Source: Heliocidaris erythrogramma (taxonomy: Eukaryota > Echinodermata > Echinoidea > Camarodonta > Echinometridae). From it: a DNA stretch of 64,000 bases. Every line of letters begins with the position of its first letter. Position 1 is the first letter of the stretch. The position numbers were made by a program, and so were the translations under genes. Positions 1 through 10,900 of the stretch are shown here, one piece after another. The stretch spans positions 61,833,606-61,897,605 of the forward strand of contig CM046854.1 of NCBI GenBank assembly GCA_025617745.1, given 5' to 3'. The notes below the pieces were generated by a model. The model was not told the origin of the DNA, searched no databases, and saw only the letters and a list, made by a program, of their open reading frames with translations.

Positions 1-55
1 AGTGTTAAAGATCGTATGCTCGATCTATAATGAAAAACACAAGTCAGAAAAAATT

Positions 56-124
56 GGAACCAGCGGGATTCGAACCTGTCATCTACTGCTTGCCGGGCAG
101 CGACTTAACCACCAGGCTATTCTG
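56..124 (-). tRNA. tRNA-like sequence, inverted partial copy
   Basis: Reverse complement of the tRNA-like sequence in the array, including box B (GGTTCGAATCC) and the T run downstream. It stops at the inversion junction inside the 5' acceptor strand, so the GAAC half of the stem is missing. Positions 1-124 are an exact inverted copy of about 178-301. Confidence 0.5.
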
Positions 125-173
125 AGGATCTTGGGTATTTGATTCTAGTTCTAGTTCGTCGTGACTTGGCCGT

Positions 174-246
174 GAACCAGAATAGCCTGGTGGTTAAGTC
201 GCTGCCCGGCAAGCAGTAGATGACAGGTTCGAATCCCGCTGGTTCC
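174..246 (+). tRNA. tRNA-like Pol III unit, copy 1
   Basis: A 73-nt tRNA-shaped sequence. The 5' GAACCAG pairs with the 3' CTGGTTC. A box A-like TAGCCTGGTGG and a perfect box B GGTTCGAATCC are present. An anticodon-like stem GCTGC/GCAGT encloses the loop CCGGCAA, which by position would give GGC (Ala). Position 33 is C rather than the near-universal T and the T stem has mismatches. A TTTTTT terminator follows. This is either a divergent tRNA gene or a tRNA-derived element; the box structure is clear but amino-acid identity is not. Confidence 0.5.
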
Positions 247-463
247 AATTTTTTCTGACTTGTGTTTTTCATTATAGATCGAGCATACGATCTTTAACAC
301 TGGGAGTAATATGCCGAAAGATTTGTTTACAAATTAAAAATTCCTCCCCAGTCAAGCTTCTTCGTTTACTAACCATTGTTCCACGGCGGACCGTTTGAAT
401 ATTAATGAGTCAGAAAGAAGAGGATCTTGGGTATTTGATTCTAGTTCGTCGTGACTTGGCCGT

Positions 464-536
464 GAACCAGAATAGCCTGGTGGTTAAGTCGCTGCCCGGC
501 AAGCAGTAGATGACAGGTTCGAATCCCGCTGGTTCC
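464..536 (+). tRNA. tRNA-like Pol III unit, copy 2
   Basis: Identical in sequence to copy 1 over 73 nt, with the same box A, box B and downstream TTTTTT. Confidence 0.5.
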
Positions 537-753
537 AATTTTTTCTGACTTGTGTTTTTCATTATAGATCGAGCATACGATCTTTAACACTGGGAGTAAT
601 ATGCCGAAAGATTTGTTTACAAATTAAAAATTCCTCCCCAGTCAAGCTTCTTCGTTTACTAACCATTGTTCCACGGCGGACCGTTTGAATATTAATGAGT
701 CAGAAAGAAGAGGATCTTGGGTATTTGATTCTAGTTCGTCGTGACTTGGCCGT

Positions 754-827
754 GAGCCAGAATAGCCTGGTGGTTAAGTCGCTGCCCGGCAAGCAGTAGA
801 TGGACAGGTTCGAATCCCGCTGGTTCC
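754..827 (+). tRNA. tRNA-like Pol III unit, copy 3 (variant)
   Basis: Differs from the other copies by GAGCCAG for GAACCAG in the acceptor strand and by one extra G before box B (TGGACAGG for TGACAGG), so it is 74 nt. Box B and the T run are intact. Confidence 0.45.
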
Positions 828-1044
828 AATTTTTTCTGACTTGTGTTTTTCATTATAGATCGAGCATACGATCTTTAACACTGGGAGTAATATGCCGAAA
901 GATTTGTTTACAAATTACAAATTCCTCCCCAGTCAAGCTTCTTCGTTTACTAACCATTGTTCCACGGCGGACCGTTTGAATATTAATGAGTCAGAAAGAA
1001 GAGGATCTTGGGTATTTGATTCTAGTTCGTCGTGACTTGGCCGT

Positions 1045-1117
1045 GAACCAGAATAGCCTGGTGGTTAAGTCGCTGCCCGGCAAGCAGTAGATGACAGGTT
1101 CGAATCCCGCTGGTTCC
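1045..1117 (+). tRNA. tRNA-like Pol III unit, copy 4
   Basis: Same 73-nt sequence as copy 1, with box A, box B and T-run terminator. Confidence 0.5.
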
Positions 1118-1334
1118 AATTTTTTCTGACTTGTGTTTTTCATTATAGATCGAGCATACGATCTTTAACACTGGGAGTAATATGCCGAAAGATTTGTTTA
1201 CAAATTAAAAATTCCTCCCCAGTCAAGCTTCTTCGTTTACTAACCATTGTTCCACGGCGGACCGTTTGAATATTAATGAGTCAGAAAGAAGAGGATCTTG
1301 GGTATTTGATTCTAGTTCGTCGTGACTTGGCCGT

Positions 1335-1407
1335 GAACCAGAATAGCCTGGTGGTTAAGTCGCTGCCCGGCAAGCAGTAGATGACAGGTTCGAATCCCGC
1401 TGGTTCC
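1335..1407 (+). tRNA. tRNA-like Pol III unit, copy 5
   Basis: Same 73-nt sequence as copy 1, with T-run terminator. It lies in the last unit, which is truncated downstream at about 1527. Confidence 0.5.
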
Positions 1408-1530
1408 AATTTTTTCTGACTTGTGTTTTTCATTATAGATCGAGCATACGATCTTTAACACTGGGAGTAATATGCCGAAAGATTTGTTTACAAATTAAAA
1501 ATTCCTCCCCAGTCAAGCTTCTTCGTTGAT

Positions 1531-4371
1531 ATACAATATGCACCAAAGAGCATGGTGTCAATCATTAGCTACTGCCTTCTACAGTGTACCATGTTATCAT
1601 TGTGACATAATTCTTCAATGCTTCAAATACATGCAGACAAGCACCTCCTCGTTTGGCCTTCCTTCACTTACAACAATACCACATGTATACAGCCTTGATT
1701 AATATGACAAAAGGAGCATATCCACTTCGGTACAAAGTTCATGGCCACACACACACACACACACCAACCCCCCCCCCCCAAAAAAAAAAAAAAAAAAAAA
1801 AAACATTGTTGTTATTGATCTGCATTTACCTTGTAAAGGTTTAGTATAATGTAGGTATATTAGCAGACTTTAAGCGTTGCCTGACTTGACATTTTTTAAA
1901 ACCTCATTATACTAGAGATCCCCCGCCCCCCCCCAAAAAAAAATGACTTTGAATATATCGAGTAGAGCTGTTTATACAGTGTAAAATGTAATTCTAATGG
2001 AATTATGTATTCCTTATGAAATGTCGTAAGATAACATTTCGCCAGTTTTCTTCAAATTATTTACATTTGAGAATAAGTAGATCATCCCTTGACCATATTT
2101 CCTATGAAACATTTATTTACTGATATATTCTGAATGGTTAATTTCTGACATGCATAGGCTGTACATTACAGGTTTTTGAATGACACATGTGTCTGTGTGT
2201 TTTATAATAATACCGGTAATAGAAATAATGATTAATTTGGTGTCTGAATCTACAGCATTACATGAAAATAAAACGATCAACAACCCTACAAATAAACACA
2301 CACAAAGAATCTAAAATAGATGTGAAATTATATTTGGCTCTTAGAAGAAAATGATTATAGGATACTACAGGTCTTTTAAAGCTTCTTATGCAATGAAGTC
2401 TGATGGGCGTTTATATGTGTTGAACAGTCTAGGTGAGACTTTACCCTGAGTGTACCTGCTTTCTGTATCACAGAACAGACTCAGAAAGGCTATGAGGAAG
2501 TGATTATGATTAAAATCTATTTATGATATTCATTTTTGCCCCCAAATCAAGCATAAGTATGGCATTAATTTTGATATAACCTTCAATAGCAATGCTAGCT
2601 GATATTTAAGTTTCCTTGTTGACATTATACGTTCTATCATTAGTACATACAGTGAACAATAGTACACCCTTTTCAATTATGAAAAAAGGTATATTGCACT
2701 GAACCTAACTTGTGTTTGTAATGCACACTTCGAATTCAATGCGTCTTCTGAACTACTTTGATCATCATTCTTTTCAAAGAATTAGTGATTCTTCAAAGGC
2801 GTAGGCCCATTGTATAATTGTTTCATTCGGATATTTAATGACTGAAACTTGTTCTATCGGTTGACATATACGTTTATGCACAAATGCAAAATTATTATAA
2901 ATGAGCGAATATCTAACCACTTAGTACGTATATGATTGCAATTAAAAGCTTTAGAGAGTTTAAGCTATCTTAGAGTATTTGGCAACTATTATGAGCTTTG
3001 TTTAACTAGGGACACTTTCCCTTTGAATTCCTGTAATGAATGAAGCATTATTGCTGAGTTTAACCCCCCCAAAACAAATTTTAAAGCCTGAGATATCGAT
3101 ACACATCTAGATAGTAAAAATACATTATAATTTTATAATGGAGTTTTAGAAAATGTTATTAGATTATCTAGAGATTCTGATGTTTTTTAAGTCCCAGTAT
3201 AATAATGAAAGTTCAACTTTTGGTATAAATTTCTGGTATAGAGTAGTATTCATCCAAAGTGCATTTTGTAATACCATTAATAACCAGGGATTTAAAGCAA
3301 TTGAGAAGTATAATGATACATGTACATGTAGTTAGAACAATTTTTCTGTACTTGTAGTGAAGGACACTCAGTGAATTATGAAAATGGGGAAAATAGGGAA
3401 CCTTATGGTATACTTGCCAAGTTTTTGAAGTTAGATATTCTATAATTAATTTTGCGTTTTTAACAAGAAAAACTACGTTTCTATCTATTTGCCATTTTTA
3501 GTGTTTTCATTGAACTTACATCCAAACTGTAGTGCCACACAATATTGAAATGAACTGCGTAATTGTCTCATTTGTATACAAAATTCACACTTCTCACAGA
3601 ATCAACCACCGTCCAATCCATGCAACCGTTCTTTGAAGTGAAATTAAATGCAGTTTGCGTTACTTGTTTACTTTAGTTGTAGGTGGAGCATATGTTATCT
3701 ATGAAATATCAAAACCAAATATATATTTTATTTGGAAGGATTCCTAAATAAACCTCGACCTGTCTATACTTGTTTGTAACAGTGCAACAATGACCCTCGT
3801 ACTGTTTAAACACCAATGTTGAGAAAACTTCTGATTTTATGTGCATAAAGCAGTACACACGTACAGAGTCCAAAGATATATGATATCGCGGTTGAAAGCT
3901 CAAACATAAAAGTGAGAATACCCGGTATGAATTTATTATAAATCTGTTTTGTGTATTTGGCAGTTTGCCTCGTTAATCTATGAACTTGTGCGGAGTATTC
4001 ATTTTCGGAGAGACAAACACGAAAGGGAATTTCCCGCTCTATGTTACACAGTGATTAAACCTACCCTCTGTGAATTCTAATCTTGTATGGTAAACGTCCA
4101 TGCTCTATTAAGAATGCCATTTCCATAGGCAGACAGGGAATATTATTCATTCCAGCCAACAGCCCTTGAATGCTCTGAAGAAACTTTTTAAATTTCAGTT
4201 TTAATCAAAGACAAAAAAAAAGGGGGGGGGGGAAGATGTTTGTAGTTTTGTCCTGCTCCACTGTTGCCAATTCAGTCAAGTTTAATGTATTTAGCAAGGT
4301 AGTTATTGATATTCAGAATATCCACGGCAACAGAATGTACATGTACCTACTGTTTCTTGCATCTAATACAG
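1531..4371. other. Non-coding, AT-rich; simple repeats
   Basis: No supported gene. It contains a (CA)n/C-run/A-run block at 1745-1803, a C-run/A-run at about 1920-1942 and a short G tract at 4220-4232. The ectodomain of the kinase gene may lie upstream, but I could not identify an exon here. Confidence 0.5.
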
Positions 4372-4503
4372 AGCCTGTACAATGTACATGTCTGAGTTCT
4401 GGAGCCTCTGCAGGTATCGCAGTCTTAGCAGTCCTCTTAGTGGTGTCTATCATCATCAATGTCTTTCAATTCATCGCGTGGAGGAGACATGAAACCAAAC
4501 CAG
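4372..4503 (+). CDS. Pseudokinase exon: transmembrane segment
   Basis: 132-nt phase 1-1 exon between TAATACAG and GTGACT. It encodes EPVQCTCLSSGASAG, then a helix of about 24 hydrophobic residues (IAVLAVLLVVSIIINVFQFIA), then the basic stop-transfer WRRHE. The layout is that of a type I receptor with its cytoplasmic side following. Confidence 0.8.
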
Positions 4504-7500
4504 GTGACTTTGTTCATTAAATTTAATCATGTACTTTTTCAATTCAATTTCAAGACATTTATTTCCAACTTTTGTGTACAAAGTTATAAAGGAGCAAAAT
4601 AATGTACATGTATTTTAACAAAAAATATGACAAAACATACATTCGTTTGGTATATACATAGTTGGAGGACACACCTCTAAAAGCTAAAGCTTGGGGGTGA
4701 GGGTGCCCTAAGTAACATAATACATAATATTAAAAAATACATATAAAAGGAAATAACTACATACAATACAAGAAAGAGATAACATTCCTAGACCAATGAG
4801 CTTGATTGGAAGGGGGGGGGGGGGGGGGGGGGGGGGTTGGAGGAAAGACAGAAGAAAAAAAAAGGTGGAGGGAAAAAGAGGGAAGAATGGAGGTGCAAAA
4901 CATAAAAGGAGTACGGAGGAGAGAAGTATTCACGAAGAAGCAGAAAGTGGGACATTATGGAATAATTATGAAATTAGAGAGAAGAAAAGCTACAGATAAT
5001 AAACAAAATAACTAATCTGTGATGGTCAACTTGTCTAGGATATAACTTAGCAGATTTCCATTTCAATGAATAGCCTTCGTTTGTATAATGAATAACTAAC
5101 CAGCATGCACTTTGATAAACAATAATATCAAGAAACAAGACATATAACAGAAAGTTATCAAATCTTGATTATGTGAAATCCTAGATATACCAAAGGAACA
5201 TAATGTGTCAAAAATTAATGTTTTGAGAATCAATTGTAATTTATGATTTAATTTAATCCTTCAAAAGAAGGATACTACCTTGTAGGCACAGTCTGGATTT
5301 TCTAAAGTGATTCGTTGTGCCTACAATAAAAAGGAATATTAATCAAATCAAATAAAATCGAATCAAATCAATTTATTGAAATAAAAACCACAATCTTGGA
5401 TTATTATCAGTATACAGTTAAATACAAACGAGAAATGTAAACAGGTTATAAATGGATAGTCGAAACGGAATGACAAAAAGAAACAACAAACAAACATACA
5501 AACATGAAAGTACAGCAGTGATTTTTACATTCGTACAAAGTCACATTACAGCACAACCTATGAGCTTGTCAGCTGATCCCCACATATCAACATACTGGGT
5601 ATATACGATCGAGGAAAAAATAAAGTGAACGGCGAGAGTGGCAGTACTTTTGCCTACCAACGGAACATGGACATGTGTAGGTATTAGCTGCATCTTTCAT
5701 GGAAATGAATGGAAATGGAAATATTTAATTTTACTGTATCTGTCAAGGAAACGGTTTATTTAAACCAAAACCTTCTTTAGGAAATGTAATTAAGAATGAA
5801 AATATAATCCTTGCCTAGATATGTAAGCTGACAAGTTAACCTTCATTAAAAATGTTAAAAGTTCATCTTAAGGCATATTGATGGTATGTGTCTGTATTCA
5901 CTCTTTTATAGATTTGTTAATGTTGAACAAGGTTAACGACACATAATACTGGAAGTTGATAAGAAGGTATTTTTATCCGCTAATCATAAACGTGAGAAAT
6001 TGCCCTTCTAAATGCCAAGTACGGTATATTTTGGAGTTATTTCCGCAAGTGCTTTCCTGAATCAATTTACACGTCAAGACCTATTTTTGAAAGGCTACAT
6101 CTTACTTCCTTATTGACACACATAATAAACCAATGCACTTTTGAGTATATGAATTGTTTATATTTGCCTTTGTAGGTTTTGGAGAGTCGCAAAAACCCCT
6201 CTCGAGGTTAGTATGTTAAATGAAGTGTTCACATGTAAAACTTTGAGAAATGAACAACAGTAAGGATCATTAACACATCAAGAACTTAACTTATGACAAT
6301 TCATGTTGTTAAACGTGTTTATACATTAAGTTAATCTCGAGGAAGAATCCATATGTTTGCATGAATATAAACACTTTTGTGTCGTTTCACTGTTATTATT
6401 TCCCATTCATGGTATCAAACAGGACATTGAAACGTAGACGATGAGTTGCTTTGAATATGCAGACTGAAATGCATTTAAAATGGCCTTGACTTACCTTTAA
6501 CCCCTGATAAACAATAATATCTCAGCAAAAATTATAATTTAATTGAATGGATCTTTCAATTGAAATTCATATTCATTATGTTTTCCACATATCACAAGAT
6601 CTTCGTTTGGGAGACATTTGTTTTTCTCCCTCTTTGTCCATGGTCTCTCCCTATTACCCGATCCAGTGGAATATATATATATATATACTATATATATTAG
6701 TTGATTCGTTTTTACGAATTTCATAGATGTCGCTAAGAAATGCGAGATAAAATTGGTGAAAACTGTTATCTGTAAAGAAAGAATAACTGAACAAGATAAC
6801 TTATTTTGTTTTACCAGGGAAGAAAGAAAAGTATCTCATGAGGCGAATGACAACCTGGCGTATGAGATGGTTCAGAGTGGAGACAGAGGTAAGATCATAG
6901 GGGGCGATCATAGGGGGCGCTCATAGGGGGGGGGGGGCGGGGGGCACAGTGCCCCAATTTTTTCTAGTACCCCAAAAGTTCCCCTTTTTATCAATGAAAA
7001 ATGCCCCTTTTGAATGTGATATACATACATGTTATCGTCTGCTTAGTGCCCATTTTCCATTGTAATATTGCAAATGTCCCCTTTGATAAGTGGCCTTTTT
7101 CACCTCTGATATGTGCTCTTTTTTCTTCGTGTAACTGCCACTTATTCTTTATTATAGCTGTCCTTTTCACCTTTTGATAAGTGCCCCTTTTAAACTCAGA
7201 TAAGTGCCCCTTTTGAAACCTGATAAGTGCCCTTATATTCGTCTGATTAGTGCCATTTTCCATTCTAATAGTGCAATTTTACCTTCTGAAAAGTTTCCCT
7301 TTTCATCTATGATAAGTGCCCCTTTTCCATTCTAATAGTATTATTTTCCCTTTTGAGAAGTGCCCCTTCTGTCCTCTGATAAGTTCCCCTTGTAGCAATA
7401 TATCCCGATGTCGCTTATAAACTGTGCCCTAAAGTCCGTCCACAAATTACCTAGCTCCAAAGAATCAGAGAAGCTTCATCTATCTGGGACGCACTGTATA

Positions 7501-7957
7501 TATATACACACACATACACACCTCGACACATACACACTCAACCAAAACAGTAAGCCCCCAGCAGTTTTACATATATCTCAAAAAAAATATTTTGGATGCG
7601 CAATTTTCTTACGCACAATGCGAATGGTAAATGGTTGCCCTAGAAATGGTTGCCCATTTTCTGATACAAAGTGTAAAAGAAAATTTGTGTACATTTTGTA
7701 TACGAGTAAGCATCTTCATTGAAGATGACCCGACACACAAATCTGTTCTACTGGTGCATTGTGCTTAGTGTAACCATATTTCAAAAGCATGAGGTGCCCT
7801 TAGGTCAACCCTTTACCATTCACATTGTGCGTACGAAAATTGCGCATCCATTATCGTTCGTGTGATTAATATCGGCAAGATATTGTTTGAGATATATGAA
7901 AAAATGCTGAGGGGGGGGGGGGGGGGGGGGGGGGCTTACTGTTTTGGTTGAGTGTGG

Positions 7958-7995
<38 letters not shown>

Positions 7996-10900
7996 CGTGA
8001 GGATTGATGAGACAGGAGACAAAGGACGTAGCTGAACTTCAACTTTATTGGATCAAGCTTTCGGCCTTCTTCAAGTTCTGAAGATGATAATACAAACATA
8101 CCGTATAGCACATAATTCAATATACACACCTGTCAACGTGTTTTTATATTCATTTAGTAACAAAACAACATGTGCATATTGATATTTGCATATACTTTCA
8201 TGGCAACAGTTTATTACAAAGAACTTAAATAAATTTACCGATACGCCGTCGAAATGTTAAAGTTGGGCATCTTCGCACAAGTCTTTTCTTCATTTGATAG
8301 CATATACAGCTCTCAAACTCGGTCCATCAGGGACATCTCGCTCTCCCATCATTGCTCCTGAAAGCGTGACGTTTTTCACCAGACTAGGTTCCATCGGAAG
8401 GGGTGACTTTGGGGGTGTGTGGAAGGGAGAACTCTTTTCCACTCAAGGTCAATTAAACGTTGCTATCAGACAAATTCCAGGTAAGGTTTTGAATAGAAAT
8501 ATACAATTTCATATAAATTCAAGTATAAATCCTAAACAATGTTATGTTTTAAATACCCCTATTATTATTTATGAAAATATGTGCATTTCACAATAACAGA
8601 AAGGTATTTTACCACGTTTGTGTAGCTTTCGCCTAAAACGCAAGAAATATTTCAAGTTAAAGGATTTAAAACCATATTGGTCACGAGGGAAGAGTATAGA
8701 CCTACAACCGACGCCGCTCCTCCGCCCCCGTTGACGACCCAAGACAATTTCTAGACCCGCCTCTGTTTTACAAAATCACCACCCATTTCGAAACTGAAAA
8801 CAAATATAGTTATATAAATGTTATATTTTGCCTTAGATCAAGTGACCAAATCAGCGAGCGTGCTTCAGTCTGTCAAGGTACTTTGTGAGCTATCTGATCA
8901 ACTGAATGTTGTCAAATGCCTGGGATACTGTCAACAAGGTTAGTAATAGCAGTTCCGTATTTCTTTTACTACAGACTTTCTTCAATTTAACATTAACGCA
9001 AACCTGAATCGTGCAAATGAAGTATAAAGTATCTCTTTTATTATGAAGAACACAATCATAAAGCAAAATAATAATACAAAGAGGTGATACAGTAAAACAC
9101 TATAATAGTCTTACTAGAATAGTCATCTAACAATTAAATTAAGATTATGCCTTGCACATGTTTGAAGTAGTTGAGGAGTAAGATGGTCGTGCAAGAACCT
9201 TTTCATTTATCATGATATATAATCAGTTTTGTTTAATACATACCCTTTTAACAATGCCAATGATGCAGGTAGCATTCTCTATGAGTTCATTTCTGGAGGC
9301 ACGCTATTAACCCATCTGCAGACGACAGGGGTACAATCTCAACCTACATATGGCAACCTCAAACCAAACAAGGTCCGTGTGGATGAAGGCAGTCTACTCA
9401 ACTTTGCCTGGCAAATAGCGAAAGGAATGCAGTTTCTTGCATCCAAGGAGGTATGAAACGTCCATGTTTGTATTATGTTTTATATTCAGTACTGGTGAAA
9501 ATTATTAATAGAACATCTGCTAAAATGCCAGACTATGAGCAAGCCCTAGACTATCATGTCCTGTATAAGCAAGACTTCAGTCCAATGTCTTAAAATACCG
9601 CCCCGCCCCCAATCATATGCAGCCATTACAACTGACAGATCTTTGTCCTGCATTTAAAGTCTGACGATAAGTTGGGTTCTGCTGGAAAGAATACAAAGTA
9701 CTAACGTAACTAAGAATAACTAAACTCAAACTTAAACTACAACAATTTAATTCAGAGTACATCGCTCAGATATAATCAACTGAATATGAAATAATAAATT
9801 AGTTATATATACATATGGGTTATGAATACAAGACAAAGAATCATTGAAATATGCAACAATAAACTATTGATTAAACATTAATTGAAAGTATAAATTAGAA
9901 GAAAATTACTTCAATCAATATAACACAAATTACCGTTACTAAATATTGAACTTTATTACCCTGTTAACGGGTAAAATTACACATATAATGCGACATTAAA
10001 TAATTCAATTAAAAACTATAGAGATCTGTGGCCTCAAAAGAATACTCGCTATGATATCTCAAATGAGTTGTAATTAACAGTCGAACCATGGGTGCATGGT
10101 TGTAGCTAGAGCTTCATATGTAGCGAGTCCAGTCGGCGGTTCTGGGAAGTGAGCGGGATGTGAATGGAGTCCCAAATGTTGACGACAGACTATGAAGTAA
10201 TACCATGAGATACAGGCTGATGATACCAGTACTGCATGGTACTTCGTCCACGTATATAAACCGGCGATGATCGGTACGAGTAGATACGAGTCGATATGCG
10301 ATACGATCTATGATACGAGCCCAGCTCGTCCCTAATAGAAAAAGTCAAAAAATATCATAGCCACACATCTCTGCCCAGAGAACAAAGAACTATTCACGAT
10401 ACTTAACCTTTGTCACAAGTAATGAATTATCAGAGCAGAAGAAAAGTTAACATTCTTTACTGAAATTATATATCGAACATGTCATACTCAGTCTAGCAAA
10501 TTGCATACAAGATATCATACCATTTAGGAAAGAATTCTTAAATGAGTTATATCATATCAATCTATGTACATGTACACAGTAAAAAATATTTTAAACAACT
10601 CTTTAAGCCGGTCACTCTAACAACTGTTGTTTAAAACTTTAAACAACCAAAGTTGTTTAAACTTTAAACAGCCTGTTGTTTAAAATTTTAAACAATTTTT
10701 TAAACAACAGCTTTTAAACAACTAGGTTGTTTAAATTAAGTTGTTTAAAAACACCCAGTTGTTTAAAACTTTTTTCACAACTATTGTTTAAAAATTTTGT
10801 TGTTTAAAGTAAGTTGTTTAAAACATTTTAAGCAACTATTGTTTAAAAAATACATTCAAAGTTGTTGTTCAAATTAATTGTTTAAAACACTATACAGATA

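Larger units (their letters stand above)
125..1530 (+). repeat. Tandem array of 290-bp units carrying tRNA-like genes
   Basis: Five successive copies of a unit of about 290 bp; the landmark GAGGATCTTGGGTATTTGA recurs at about 124, 420, 710, 1001 and 1291. Each unit holds one tRNA-like sequence followed at once by a T run (a Pol III terminator), then an AT-rich spacer of about 210 bp. The copies are nearly identical; I see only a 6-bp insertion in unit 1, a G insertion and an A-to-G change in the unit 3 tRNA-like part, and one spacer substitution. The last unit breaks off at about 1527. Near-identity implies recent amplification or concerted evolution. Confidence 0.9.

Noticed and set aside
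125-1530. Regularly spaced repeats as a possible CRISPR array
   Set aside because: The sequence is animal, the unit is 290 bp with repeated spacers, and the conserved part is a tRNA-like Pol III unit.
4796-5015. Glycine/lysine-rich ORFs
   Set aside because: Created by a G tract and GA-rich sequence next to a LINE-like 3' end.
7990-8110. Hammerhead-like sequence CTTGAAGAAGGCC..GAAAG on the minus strand
   Set aside because: The first core reads TTGAAGA rather than CTGANGA and the flanking stems do not pair well. It probably comes from a Penelope-type tail but I cannot support a ribozyme.
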